64,000 nt of DNA from Pannonibacter sp. SL95 (GCF_026672425.1 NZ_JAPPRC010000006.1:1426001-1490000); one strand, 5' to 3'. Positions 39,505 to 48,971 are shown, counted from the stretch's first letter. The notes: generated by a model not told the origin, from the sequence alone. Program-made: numbers and translations.

Positions 39505-39654
39505 GGTTCACTTTCCTTGTTTTACAACTCACGCGCGCTCTATACCAAAGCATGCGCAAACGTAACGTTATATCATTTTGAACATATTGTCAATTTAATC
39601 GAATCGTTGCTTTACTAGTGCAGGGAGGCGGTCAGTTGAGGGGGGCGCGCATTC

Positions 39655-41145
39655 ATGCAGATCAAAGGCAACGCCTATTCGAAATTGGGGGCGGTAAACG
39701 GGCTCAAGACTGAGGAGGTCCAGAGCAGCAAAGCGGCGGGTGGCACGGCCGGAGCAATTGCCTCTGAATTCGGCGCCGCCAGTGTGGTCTCGGTCTCGAA
39801 GCAAGGGGCAGCTCAAGCCTCCGGTGGGATTGAACGTATCCATGCGGCGTTCAAACAACCGCAGTTGTTTGATGCGGTCGTTGATCGTCTCGCGCAGCCA
39901 TTGAACGGGCGTGTAGATCGTAGCACCGTGGCGGGACTGGTTCAGATGGCTTCCGCTGGTCTGGATGACGTGGCTGTTGAAGTGGGTTCAACACTGGGGG
40001 CGAAGTCGGGAGGTGTCTCTCGTTATCAATTGCCGGCCCATGTAAATGCCGTCTATGACGATGCGGAACAGAGTATTATTGTCCGCGATGAGGTTGTGGG
40101 GAGTCCTGAAGGCGATGATGCCGTCTTGGAGGAGCTTTTCGAGCATATTGCCGCAGTGGTCGCAAATGCGACCGGGGTGGAATATCAGGGCGATATGGGG
40201 GCAGTCCTCAAGGCAGTGTCGGTGACGTTTGACGATCCAGCGACAATTGAACGTGCCGAGAATGACCTGAACGTTCTTGCCGAAGTGATCAAGGATGGAG
40301 AGAAGGTCAGGTTGAGGGCGCAGAGCGTTGCCGTTCTGCAGTCTCCTCCGCCATACCGGTATGACATAGACGTCTTGTCCGCTAAGGATGCCGTCCCTTA
40401 CATTCGCGATGCTCAAGTCCATGGCCTCATATCGGAAAAACAAGGTGACGCGACTGAGAAGAGCTTTGTCAGGCATTTCGGTAGCAAGCCGTCCTTGCAA
40501 TATATTGAAGTCGACAATGCCGGACATGTTGCTTCCGCGCAGTTCGGGGTTCAACCCGATGCGCCAACAGTCACGCGCAAATTGACATGGCAAAAAGAGC
40601 ATTTTGAGTGGAGGGCTGTGTACTCGTCAGAACCATTCTTGAACAGAACGGAAGACAACGTTGTCCAAGAGGTGACCGCATCCCGCACGGTGTTGCAGTC
40701 GCGCATGGTGGAAAGTCAGAAGAAGCTGGATAGCATCCATACGAGAGAGGCGAATTTCTCTGTCGAGGTAGCTGTTAGCGGTGGAATACCGCTTTTTGAG
40801 AAGGCGGATGCAAAGACAAATGCGGGCATGAAAACAATTGATGTGAATGGTCAAGAGTACACAATAAAAAATACGGTTCGCCTCGATGAGACAGATTCAA
40901 GTACCTTGAAGAGCACATACCAAGTTCGACCGGGAAATTACTTCCAGATTGTTAGGTATGAAAAATTTAAGGTTACGTCGTCTGACGAGCTCGCTATTCG
41001 TGAGTGGAAAAACTCCCGCGATGGACGGCCAGAGGCTGATGGCGCGCTGTTCAGAATTCGAAAGTATGAACCAACCGGCGAATCCTTCGTCGGCGCCTTC
41101 ACTTGGCGGGCAGGAAGCGGCTTTCCGCCCGTTTCGCCACCTTAA
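39655..41145 (+). CDS. Orphan 496-residue protein with an LEE-x2-EH motif
   Basis: No family recognised. The first 60 residues are small, Ala/Gly/Ser-rich and contain ASVVSVSKQGAAQASGG, the kind of 'VSLS' segment found in flagellar or type I exported proteins; no Sec signal is seen. A stretch AVYDDAEQSIIVRDEV followed by VLEELFEHIAAVV recalls the 'DTIYL..LLEE-GH-ID' motif of exported RTX-type proteins, with the usual glycine replaced. Further on are mixed alpha/beta regions and a C-terminus rich in Ser/Gly/Pro (GSGFPPVSPP). Length, lack of neighbours and composition suit an acquired secreted protein or effector. This is inference only. Confidence 0.65.
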   Translation: MQIKGNAYSKLGAVNGLKTEEVQSSKAAGGTAGAIASEFGAASVVSVSKQGAAQASGGIERIHAAFKQPQLFDAVVDRLAQPLNGRVDRSTVAGLVQMASAGLDDVAVEVGSTLGAKSGGVSRYQLPAHVNAVYDDAEQSIIVRDEVVGSPEGDDAVLEELFEHIAAVVANATGVEYQGDMGAVLKAVSVTFDDPATIERAENDLNVLAEVIKDGEKVRLRAQSVAVLQSPPPYRYDIDVLSAKDAVPYIRDAQVHGLISEKQGDATEKSFVRHFGSKPSLQYIEVDNAGHVASAQFGVQPDAPTVTRKLTWQKEHFEWRAVYSSEPFLNRTEDNVVQEVTASRTVLQSRMVESQKKLDSIHTREANFSVEVAVSGGIPLFEKADAKTNAGMKTIDVNGQEYTIKNTVRLDETDSSTLKSTYQVRPGNYFQIVRYEKFKVTSSDELAIREWKNSRDGRPEADGALFRIRKYEPTGESFVGAFTWRAGSGFPPVSPP

Positions 41146-41270
41146 GTCTGAGGCGTTTCGCGTTACGGTGACAGCCGAATTTGAAACCGGTTGCAATTGT
41201 CAGGCCCGACTGTCTCGCAGGGCCCGGTTCGGGGCAACGTTGGTTCACCCGTCTGACGTGCAGTAAGGTG

Positions 41271-41291
41271 GCAAAACTTTTCCAGTTTTGC
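41271..41291. repeat. Hairpin at the right edge of the AT-richer segment
   Basis: GCAAAACT and AGTTTTGC pair perfectly around five bases. It lies 12 bases beyond the 3' end of the araC gene (reverse strand), so it may end that transcript; there is no T-run on either side. Confidence 0.45.
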
Positions 41292-41302
41292 ACGCCTTCG
41301 CG

Positions 41303-42223
41303 TCATGGCCATTCCGCGAAGTTCGGATGCCGTTTGGCATCACGGCTGTCTGCCTGGCGGACGCGGCCGGGCGGACGGCCGGTCTCGCGCTTGAAGAAAC
41401 GGTTGAAATAGCCCGCATCCTTGAAACCCAGCGTCTCGGCAATCTCGCTGACCTGCAGGTTGGAATCGGCCAGCAGTGTCTCGGCCTCGATCACCAGCCG
41501 CTCGTGCATCAGGGCCAGCGGCGTCCGGCCGGTCACCCGCTTGACCGCGCTGGTCAGCCGGGCCCGCGACACCGACAGGAAGTCGGCATAGTCCGCCACG
41601 GTCCAGTGATCGCGCAGGTGCAGCTCCATCAGATGCAGGAAGTTGCGGACGATGGCGCGCGGCGCGGCCTGCACCTTCTGCGGCACCGGACTGGAAATGC
41701 GCCAGAAGCTCATCAGCGCCAGAACGAGGTGGTGCCGGGCCGCCTCCTGCGCACCGGGCAGGCTGCTTTTCAGTTCAACGCCCACCTGTTCGATGGCGCG
41801 GCTGAGATCCTGCGCCTGCGCCGGGGTCAGGCGGCCGCCGATGATCGGATGAAACAGCGCCTCCTTCACCTGCCGTCCCACCGGACCGGAGGGCACCGCA
41901 CGGCCCAGCGCCAGTTCCGACACGATCAGCGCCGCCCCGCGCGAACCGGGGTTCAGCGTCAGCCGGGCCTTGCGACCCGCCGGCAGCCACAGGGCACAGG
42001 GGCCGGTCATCGGCATTGTGGCGGCGCCGATGTCGAGCTGCCCGCTTCCGGCCACCAGCACGAACGCGCGGTTGCGTAAGCCACGCAAGGTCCAGCCCAT
42101 CGGCGACAACGCGGTGCGGATCACGGTTGCTTCCGTGTCCGGCAGCACCTCGATTGGCTGCGGATAGCTTTCCGCCAGCAGGGTACCGGCTGTGTTCCTC
42201 GGCAGACTGTCAGACAGGGGCAT
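41303..42223 (-). CDS. AraC-family transcriptional regulator
   Basis: 306 residues. A cupin-like N-terminal domain (about 20-150, with GQLDIGAATMPMTGP) precedes the two helix-turn-helix motifs of the AraC domain (about 200-295: HWTVADYADFLSVSRARLTSAVKR and LQVSEIAETLGFKDAGYFNRFFKRETG). It is divergent from the ABC importer and its oxidation genes, so probably their activator. High GC, unlike the segment to its left. Inducer unknown. Confidence 0.88.
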   Translation of the reverse strand: MPLSDSLPRNTAGTLLAESYPQPIEVLPDTEATVIRTALSPMGWTLRGLRNRAFVLVAGSGQLDIGAATMPMTGPCALWLPAGRKARLTLNPGSRGAALIVSELALGRAVPSGPVGRQVKEALFHPIIGGRLTPAQAQDLSRAIEQVGVELKSSLPGAQEAARHHLVLALMSFWRISSPVPQKVQAAPRAIVRNFLHLMELHLRDHWTVADYADFLSVSRARLTSAVKRVTGRTPLALMHERLVIEAETLLADSNLQVSEIAETLGFKDAGYFNRFFKRETGRPPGRVRQADSRDAKRHPNFAEWP

Positions 42224-42439
42224 CGCAGGGACCGTTCATCGACGGGACGCGCCTACGCGTTGCTACGTGGTCGCGCCCCCGGAAACCGACCAAAAGTACA
42301 ATTTCTTTTTCAATATGTCCATTTTTTCACATGTTAAGCGGCCCCATCTTAAGCCCCAGGGATCAGATGGCAGGCTCAAGGCGTGCCCTCTGCTCTGTCC
42401 GCGTGGGAGGAACAAGCGCGGAGCCTTGGGAGGAAAGAC

Positions 42440-43673
42440 ATGAAAAGCTTGAAGGACAGGCTGCGCCTGTCGACATTTGCCGTGCTCGCGGCCGCGAGCC
42501 TTGCCACATTTGCTCTGTCTGCCGCAGACGCTGCGGCTGAGGAGCGCAAGTCGATCAAGATCGGCTACGCGGTCTCCAAGACCGGTGCCAATGCCGGCGG
42601 CGCGGCCATGACGACGATCCCGAACTACAAGCTCTGGCTCGCCGATGTTGCGGCCAACGGCGGCCTCGAGCTGCCCGATGGCACGAAGCTGCCGGTCGAG
42701 GTTGTCGAGTATGACGGACCGCTCCAGCGCCGAGGAAGTCGTGCGCGCGGTCGAGCGTCTGGCTGGCCAGGACAAGGTCGACTTCATCCTGCCGCCCTGG
42801 GGCACGGGCTTCAACCTCGCCGTCGCGCCACTGTTCGACCGCTACGGCTATCCGCAGCTCGCCGTGTCGTCCGTGACCGACAAGGCGCCGGATTTCGTCA
42901 AGCGCTGGCCAAAGAGCTACTGGTTCCTCGGCGGCGGCCGTGACTATGCCGGTGCACTCGCCAAGATGGCAGCGGCCCAGACCGAAGCCGGGGTGATCAA
43001 CTCGAAGGTCGCGATGATCTCGGTTGCTGACGGGTTCGGCATCGATCTGGTCAACGCGGCCCGCCCGGCCATGAAGGAAGCCGGCCTAGAGGTGGTGATG
43101 GACCGCACCTATCCGGTCGGCACCCAGGACTTCACCACCCTGCTGAAGGAAGCGGCCAGCTCCGGTGCCGATACCTTCGTCGCCTTCTCCTATCCGCCGG
43201 ACACCTTTGCCCTGACCCAGCAGTCGCAGGTCCAGGCCTTCAACCCGAAGGTGCTGTATCTGGGCGTCGGCGCCGGGTTCCCGACCTATGGCCGCAACCT
43301 CGGCCCCAAGGCGGACGGGATCATGACCCTCGGCGGCATCGACATCAAGAACGAGCGCAACATGGCCTACCGGGAGCGTCATAAGGCGCTGAACGGCGAG
43401 TATCCGGACCTGTGGGGCAGCGTGATCACCTACGCATCGCTGCAGATGCTGGCCGATTCCATCAAGCGCGTCGGCCTCGACCGGGAGGCGGTTGCCAAGG
43501 AACTGTCCACCGGCACCTTCGACACCGTGCTGGGCGAGACCAAGCTTGAAAACAACCAGCTGCGCCAGCTCTGGCTGCTTGGCCAGTGGCAGGATGGCAA
43601 CCTCGTCGGCGTTGAGCCGGCAGACCGTCCGGGTGCCTCCAAGCCCGTGCTGCCGAAGAAGGCCTGGCAGTAA
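42440..43673 (+). pseudogene. Branched-chain-type ABC substrate-binding protein, one-base insertion
   Basis: Removing one base gives 410 residues. Signal peptide to about residue 32 (ALSAADAAA), then IKIGYAVSKTGANAGGAA, the start of the periplasmic binding-protein fold type I. Up to VEVVEYDG the first frame holds; after an extra G at about 42,716-42,717 the second frame carries SSAEEVVRAVERLAGQDKV to the end, with QDFTTLLKEAASSGADTFVAFSYPP. GGAGGAAAG precedes ATG 42440. First gene of the importer; ligand unknown, but the family binds amino acids, aromatics or short amides. Everything else is intact, so this is an error or a very recent lesion. Confidence 0.85.
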
Positions 43674-43683
43674 GCCCTGACCA

Positions 43684-43719
43684 CCGGGCTGCGGACCCTT
43701 ACGCCGGTCCGCAGCCCGG
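43684..43719 (+). terminator. 14-bp perfect hairpin between the substrate-binding and permease genes
   Basis: CCGGGCTGCGGACC (43684-43697) and GGTCCGCAGCCCGG (43706-43719) pair without mismatch around eight bases. No T-run follows, so it is more likely a partial terminator or mRNA 3' stabiliser, which would give the usual excess of binding protein over membrane subunits. Confidence 0.7.
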
Positions 43720-43799
43720 CCCGTCGCTCTCGCCTTAACGCACCTAAACGCCCGACCAGCAGACCATCGAGATGCCCGTTCCCGGGCTCCGGAGATCTC

Positions 43800-44675
43800 A
43801 TGACCCTGATGACAGCCCTTATCGCGGGCCTTGTTCTGGGGGGAACCTACGCGCTCGCCGCGATGGGCCTCACCTTGCAATACGGCATCGCCCGCATCAT
43901 GAACCTTGCCTATGGTGACATGATCATCACCGCCGCCTTCGCCGCCTTCGTCCTGCAGGGCGCTGCCGGCATCAATCCGATCCTTGGCCTGCTCATTGCC
44001 GTGCCAGGCGGCTTCCTGCTCGGCTATGCCGTCTACACGGTCATTCTCGCCCCGCTGGTCGCCCGCGCCCCCAATCGCGGCGTCCTGGAAGTGGATTCCA
44101 TCCTTACCACCTTCGGCCTTCTGTTCGTCGTTCAGGGCATCCTGCTCGTGCTCTTCGGCAGCAATTACACCAGCTACACGTTCCTCAACGAACCGGTGAA
44201 CGTGCTGGGGGCGACCATTGCCGCCAACCGGCTGATCGCGCTGATCCTTGCGCTGGGTCTCGGCATCACCCTCTATCTGCTGCTCACCCGTACCCGCTGG
44301 GGCACGGCCCTGCGCGCGGTGGCCGTTTCGCCGCAGTCGGCCCAGCTGGTCGGCATCGACATCAACCGGGCAGCGGCCTTTGCCTTCGCGCTGGGCGGCG
44401 GGCTTGCCGCGTCCGCGGGCGTGGTCATCTCGATGTACCAGACCTTTACGGCCACCGGCGGCGTCGTCTTCACCATGAAGGCGCTGATCGTCGTCATCAT
44501 GGGCGGGGTCGGCAACCTCGTCGGCGCGCTTGCCGCCGGCCTGATCCTGGGGCTCGTCGAAACCCTCGTCTCCACCTACGCCGACCCGGGCCTGACGCTC
44601 GCGGCAACCTATGCCATCTTCCTGGCCGTGCTGCTTTGGCGGCCGCAGGGACTTTTCGGGCGGGCCGTCAGATGA
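43800..44675 (+). CDS. livH: LivH-type ABC permease
   Basis: 291 residues, about eight membrane segments. GGTYALAAMGLTLQYGIARIMNLAYGDMI and the C-terminal ...GNLVGALAAGLILGLVETLVSTY are standard for LivH, the first inner-membrane subunit of branched-chain-type importers. Start ATG 43800 follows GGAG. Overlaps the next gene by ATGA. Confidence 0.92.
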   Translation: MTLMTALIAGLVLGGTYALAAMGLTLQYGIARIMNLAYGDMIITAAFAAFVLQGAAGINPILGLLIAVPGGFLLGYAVYTVILAPLVARAPNRGVLEVDSILTTFGLLFVVQGILLVLFGSNYTSYTFLNEPVNVLGATIAANRLIALILALGLGITLYLLLTRTRWGTALRAVAVSPQSAQLVGIDINRAAAFAFALGGGLAASAGVVISMYQTFTATGGVVFTMKALIVVIMGGVGNLVGALAAGLILGLVETLVSTYADPGLTLAATYAIFLAVLLWRPQGLFGRAVR

Positions 44676-45658
44676 AGACCATCCTTGGACTTGCCGCTGC
44701 CGCCATCGCCTTCGCGGGCCTCGCCGCAGCGCCGCTGTATCTCGGCACCTATGGCATCGGCCTGATGATCGGCCTCATCGGCTATGTCACGCTCGCCAGC
44801 GCATGGGCGCTGTTCTCGGGGCCGACGCGCTTCGTGTCATTGGCAACGGTCGCCTTCTTCGGCATTGGTGCCTATACGGTTTCCGTCTTCTACGAGAGCT
44901 TCCCGCCACTCGTGGTGCTGGGGCTTGCCGCGCTCATCGGCCTTGGCGTTTCGCTTCTGGTCGGCCTTGCCACCCTGCGGCTCGCTGGCGTCTATTTCGT
45001 CATCTTCACCTTCGGTCTTGCCGAGCTGATCCGCCAGCTCGTCACCTGGTACGAGGTCAACATCACCGGCACGCTGGGGCGCTACCTGTTCGTCTCCTAT
45101 GGTCCGGAAGTGGTCTACTGGCAGCTGCTGGTGCTCTGCGCCGTCACCTTCGGCATCGGCTACCTGATCCAGCGCAGCCGTCTGGGTCTCGCCCTCAAGA
45201 TGATTGGCGATGACGAGGTGGTGGCCGAGCACTGCGGCCTGCCGACTGCGCGGGTGAAGCTGGCGCTCTTTGCCCTCAGCTCCGTCATCATCACGCTGGT
45301 GGGTGCGATCCAGGCCCCGCGCTGGACCTATATTGAGCCGACCATCGTCTTCAATCCGACCATCTCGTTCCTGACGCTGATCATGGCGCTTCTGGGCGGG
45401 GCGACCCGGCTCTGGGGGCCTGCTGTCGGTGCGGTGCCGTTGTTCCTGCTGTTCGAGTGGCTCTCGGCCAACTTCCCGGACCACTATTCCATCATCCTCG
45501 GCCTCCTGTTCATGGCCATCGTCTTCGTGCTGCCGCGCGGCGTGCTCGACTTCCTCGAAGGCCTGACAGCCCGGATGAAGTCCGAGCGCTCCCGTCAGGC
45601 AGCCGGCACGGCACCGGAACACGGCAAGGGCCGGCTCGCAGAAGGGGAGGCCAAGTGA
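44672..45658 (+). CDS. livM: LivM-type ABC permease
   Basis: About 328 residues, second membrane subunit. Blocks: SAWALFSGPTRFVSLATVAFFGIGAYT and the EAA-loop region QRSRLGLALKMIGDDEVVAEHCGLP. ATG 44672 overlaps the livH stop (ATGA). The hydrophilic C-terminus (TAPEHGKGRLAEGEAK) is longer than in standard LivM. Stop overlaps the livG ATG. Confidence 0.92.
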   Translation: MKTILGLAAAAIAFAGLAAAPLYLGTYGIGLMIGLIGYVTLASAWALFSGPTRFVSLATVAFFGIGAYTVSVFYESFPPLVVLGLAALIGLGVSLLVGLATLRLAGVYFVIFTFGLAELIRQLVTWYEVNITGTLGRYLFVSYGPEVVYWQLLVLCAVTFGIGYLIQRSRLGLALKMIGDDEVVAEHCGLPTARVKLALFALSSVIITLVGAIQAPRWTYIEPTIVFNPTISFLTLIMALLGGATRLWGPAVGAVPLFLLFEWLSANFPDHYSIILGLLFMAIVFVLPRGVLDFLEGLTARMKSERSRQAAGTAPEHGKGRLAEGEAK

Positions 45659-46392
45659 TGGCATTCCTGGAAATCTCCGATCTCTCCAAGCGCTTCGGTG
45701 GCCTCACCGCCGTCAACCACGTCTCCTTTGAGCTTGCCCAAGGCGAGGTCGTGGCCCTGCTCGGTCCCAACGGGTCGGGAAAGACCACGGTGCTCAACAT
45801 GATCTCCGGCCTGTTGCCGGTGTCTGGTGGCTCCATCACGCTGCAGGGCAAGCGCCTGTCCGGCTTGCCGGCGCATCGCATCGCCCACGCCGGCGTGGCC
45901 CGCACGTTCCAGCTGGTGCGGGTGCTGCCGTCGCTGACGGTGTCCGAAAACATCCTCGCCGCCATCCTGTTCCGCGCCGGTCACACCTCCGAGCAGGAGG
46001 CAAGGATCGAGGCCGCAGACCTCCTGGCTGCGGTGGGGCTGGAAGGCCGGGGCGGGGAAAAGGCAACGGACCTCACCTACATCGACCAGAAACGCATGGA
46101 ACTGGCGCGCGCCCTGGCGTCCCGGCCGAAGCTGCTGCTCCTTGATGAATGGCTCGCCGGTCTCAACCCGTCGGAACTGCGCATCGGCATTGACCTGATT
46201 GCCAAGCTCAATGCCCGCGGCATCACGATCCTGCTGGTCGAGCACGTGATGGACGCCGTGCGCGCATTGTGTCCGCGTGCGGTGGTGATGAATGCCGGGT
46301 CAAAGCTGGCCGATGGCCCGACCGCCGATGTCCTGCGCGACCCCGAGGTTGTCCGCGCTTACCTGGGAGAGCCCCATGCTGCTGTCGCTTGA
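45658..46392 (+). CDS. livG: LivG-type ABC ATPase with altered signature motif
   Basis: 244 residues. Walker A GPNGSGKT, Walker B LLLLDEWLAGLNP, H-loop LLVEHVMD. In the place of the LSGGQ/LSYGQ signature stands DLTYIDQKRMELARAL, so the two glycines are missing and an aspartate takes their position. LivG signatures vary, but this is a strong departure. The LNP after the Walker B (DEWLAGLNP) is normal for LivG-like proteins. Overlaps livF by 17 bases. Confidence 0.9.
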   Translation: MAFLEISDLSKRFGGLTAVNHVSFELAQGEVVALLGPNGSGKTTVLNMISGLLPVSGGSITLQGKRLSGLPAHRIAHAGVARTFQLVRVLPSLTVSENILAAILFRAGHTSEQEARIEAADLLAAVGLEGRGGEKATDLTYIDQKRMELARALASRPKLLLLDEWLAGLNPSELRIGIDLIAKLNARGITILLVEHVMDAVRALCPRAVVMNAGSKLADGPTADVLRDPEVVRAYLGEPHAAVA

Positions 46393-47092
46393 CGGCCTGA
46401 GCCTGCGCTATGGCAAGCACCTGGCGCTCGACAATGTCTCGATCCGTGTCGATCGCGGCGAGACCGTCGTCATCCTGGGTGCCAACGGCGCGGGCAAGTC
46501 CAGCCTGCTCAAGGCCATCGCCGGGCTGGTCCGGCCGGATGCCGGCCTGTCGCTGCAGCTCGGCAGCCGCCCGATTGCCGGCCTTGCCGCGCACAAGGTG
46601 CTGGAGGCCGGCATCGCGCTGGTGCCGGAAGGGCGCGGCGTCTTTGCCGATCTTACCGTGGAGGAGAACCTGCGGCTTGGGGCCTATGCCCGGCGGGCGC
46701 GGGCAGGGGAGGCGCGTCAGCGTGACTTCATCTTTGACCTGTTCCCGAAGCTTGCCGAACGGCGGGCCCAGCAGGTCGGCACCATGTCCGGCGGCGAGCA
46801 GCAGATGGTCGCCATCGGCCGGGCGCTGATGTCCAACCCGGATCTCCTGATGCTGGACGAGCCAAGCCTTGGCCTTGCTCCGGTTGTCGTCGGCGAGCTG
46901 TTCCAGGCCCTTGGCCGCGTGCGCGATGCCGGCGTCTCCGTCCTGCTCGTGGAACAGAACGTCAGCCTGTCGCTGGCGCTCGCCTCGCGGGGCTACCTGA
47001 TGGAGGTCGGCCGGCTGGTTGGCGAGGGATCGGCTGCCGATCTCAAGGCCGATCCGGCGGTCCAGCGCGCCTTCCTCGGCCTCACTCACTGA
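46376..47092 (+). CDS. livF: LivF-type ABC ATPase
   Basis: 238 residues. Walker A GANGAGKS, signature MSGGEQQ, Walker B LLMLDEPSLGLAP, H-loop VEQN. Its intact signature contrasts with the altered LivG, so the pair might be asymmetric in hydrolysis as in other heteromeric ABC systems. The end is 80 bases before the aldehyde dehydrogenase gene; GGGGCCGA/TGCCCCGG hairpins lie in that gap (about 47,099-47,130). Confidence 0.92.
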   Translation: MLLSLDGLSLRYGKHLALDNVSIRVDRGETVVILGANGAGKSSLLKAIAGLVRPDAGLSLQLGSRPIAGLAAHKVLEAGIALVPEGRGVFADLTVEENLRLGAYARRARAGEARQRDFIFDLFPKLAERRAQQVGTMSGGEQQMVAIGRALMSNPDLLMLDEPSLGLAPVVVGELFQALGRVRDAGVSVLLVEQNVSLSLALASRGYLMEVGRLVGEGSAADLKADPAVQRAFLGLTH

Positions 47093-47172
47093 CCCGTCTG
47101 CCGGGGGCCGATATCACCGGTGCCCCGGCTCTGATACTTCCCATGACATGCACTGACCTCAAGGACAAAACC

Positions 47173-48624
47173 ATGGATGCTCTTGGACTTCTGATCGGCG
47201 CGGACGACACCCAGTCCTCCGACGGCCGGACTTTCGAGCGGCGCAACCCGATCACCGGCGACGTCGCCACCCGTGTCGCAGCGGCGACCATCGAGGATGC
47301 GCAGCTTGCCTGCGACGCCGCCGCTGCCGCCTTCCCGGCCTGGTCCCAGATGGGGCCCGGTCCGCGCCGCAAGATCCTGCTGGCCGCCGCCGACGCGCTT
47401 TCCGCCCGGGCGGACGATTTCGTCCGCTCGATGGCCGACGAGATCGGCGCCACCGAAGGCTGGGCCCGGTTCAACGTCTATCTTGCCTCCGAAATGCTGC
47501 GCGAGGCCGCATCCCTGACGACGCAGATCGCCGGCGAGATCATCCCGTCCAACCGCCCGGGCAGCATGGCCATGGCCATGCGCCAGCCGGTCGGCGTGGT
47601 GCTCTCGATGGCGCCGTGGAACGCGCCGGTCATCCTTGGCGTCCGCTCGCTGGCGACGCCGCTCGCCTGCGGCAACACCGTCGTCATGAAGACCTCGGAA
47701 ATCTGCCCGCGCACCCATCGCCTGATCATCGACGCGCTGCAGGCCGGCGGCATTCCGCATGGCGTGCTCAACGCCATTTCCAATGCGCCGGACGACGCGC
47801 CGCAGATCGTCGAGGCCCTCATCGCCCATCCGGCGGTGCGCCGGGTCAACTTCACCGGCTCGACCCGTGTCGGCCGGATCATCGCGGAAATGTGCGGCCG
47901 CAACCTCAAGCCGGCCCTGCTGGAGCTGGGTGGCAAGGCGCCGTTCCTGGTGCTCGACGACGCCGACCTCGACGCCGCCGTCGATGCGGCGGCCTTCGGC
48001 GCCTACATGAACCAGGGCCAGATCTGCATGTCGACCGAACGCATCATTGTTGATGAAAAGGTCGCCGATGCTTTCATCGCCAAGCTGACGGCCAAGGCCC
48101 GTTCGCTCAAGGCCGGCGATCCGCGCGAGGGCAAGACCCCGCTCGGCGCGGTGGTCGATGCCCATGCGGCGCGGCGCATCCAGGACCTGATCAAGGACGC
48201 CACCGCTAAGGGCGCTGTGCTGGCCGCCGGCGGCGGCGTGCAGGGCGCGGTGATGGAGGCGACGCTGCTCGACCGGGTCAATCCGACCATGCACATCTAC
48301 GGCCAGGAAAGCTTCGGCCCCGTCGCGGTTGTCGTGCGTGTCGACGGCATCGACGAGGCCGTGCGCATCGCCAATGACACGGAATACGGCCTCTCGGCCG
48401 CCGTGTTCGGCCGCGACATCACCCGCGCCATGCAGGTCGCCCGCCGCATCGAATCCGGCATCTGCCACATCAACGGTCCGACCGTGCATGACGAGGCGCA
48501 GATGCCCTTCGGCGGCGTCAAGGACAGCGGCTACGGCCGCTTCGGCGGCAAGGCAGGCATTGCCGAGTTCACCGAACTGCGCTGGATCACCATCCAGGAC
48601 GGCCCGATCCACTACCCGTTCTGA
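47173..48624 (+). CDS. NAD(P)-dependent aldehyde dehydrogenase, vanillin/salicylaldehyde type
   Basis: 483 residues. Catalytic cysteine in MNQGQICMSTERI and glutamate in LLELGGKAPF; coenzyme block MAPWNAPVIL. The blocks around GSTRVGRIIAE and the INGPTVHDEAQMPFGGVKDSG end place it with vanillin/salicylaldehyde dehydrogenases. ATG 47173 follows AAGGA by 8 bases and gives a normal start, so it is preferred to 47143. Follows the importer genes, hence the inference that the importer and this enzyme share a substrate. Confidence 0.88.
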   Translation: MDALGLLIGADDTQSSDGRTFERRNPITGDVATRVAAATIEDAQLACDAAAAAFPAWSQMGPGPRRKILLAAADALSARADDFVRSMADEIGATEGWARFNVYLASEMLREAASLTTQIAGEIIPSNRPGSMAMAMRQPVGVVLSMAPWNAPVILGVRSLATPLACGNTVVMKTSEICPRTHRLIIDALQAGGIPHGVLNAISNAPDDAPQIVEALIAHPAVRRVNFTGSTRVGRIIAEMCGRNLKPALLELGGKAPFLVLDDADLDAAVDAAAFGAYMNQGQICMSTERIIVDEKVADAFIAKLTAKARSLKAGDPREGKTPLGAVVDAHAARRIQDLIKDATAKGAVLAAGGGVQGAVMEATLLDRVNPTMHIYGQESFGPVAVVVRVDGIDEAVRIANDTEYGLSAAVFGRDITRAMQVARRIESGICHINGPTVHDEAQMPFGGVKDSGYGRFGGKAGIAEFTELRWITIQDGPIHYPF

Positions 48625-48639
48625 CGCACTGGCAAAAGG

Positions 48640-48897
48640 GGAGGGGAGGCGGAGAGCCTGAGGTTGATGACAAACCTCTACTTCACCGAAGTCATCCCGG
48701 CCAAGCGGAGCGCCGAGCCGGGACCGGAGAGTCGAGGCCTCTATGTTTCAATGAGTTAACCCCGGAGAGACTTTGGCTCTCCGGTCCCGGATCTCCGCTT
48801 CGCTGCGTCCGGGATGACCATAGAGGGATTGTCAGCAGTCTGGGCCTCTCCGCTCCTCGTCCCCTCTTGGGCAGGGGAGGCGGAGAGCCTCAGGCAG
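48640..48897. repeat. Inverted repeat with flanking direct repeats between ALDH and SDR genes
   Basis: A direct repeat GGGAGGCGGAGAGCCT is seen near 48,640-48,662 and again near 48,874-48,897. Inside it, an inverted pair begins GTCATCCCGG at about 48,691 and ends CCGGGATGAC at about 48,819, with GGGACCGGAGAG/CTCTCCGGTCCC at the inner ends. It is related to family A but with an A in the CATCCCGG core. Fills the 347 bp gap; no gene seen. Confidence 0.75.
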
Positions 48898-48971
48898 GTT
48901 TGCATCAAATCCCGTCGCCCCATCCATCACCCCAAGATCCCAACTGCCCCAACATCCCGGGAGAATGAAAA

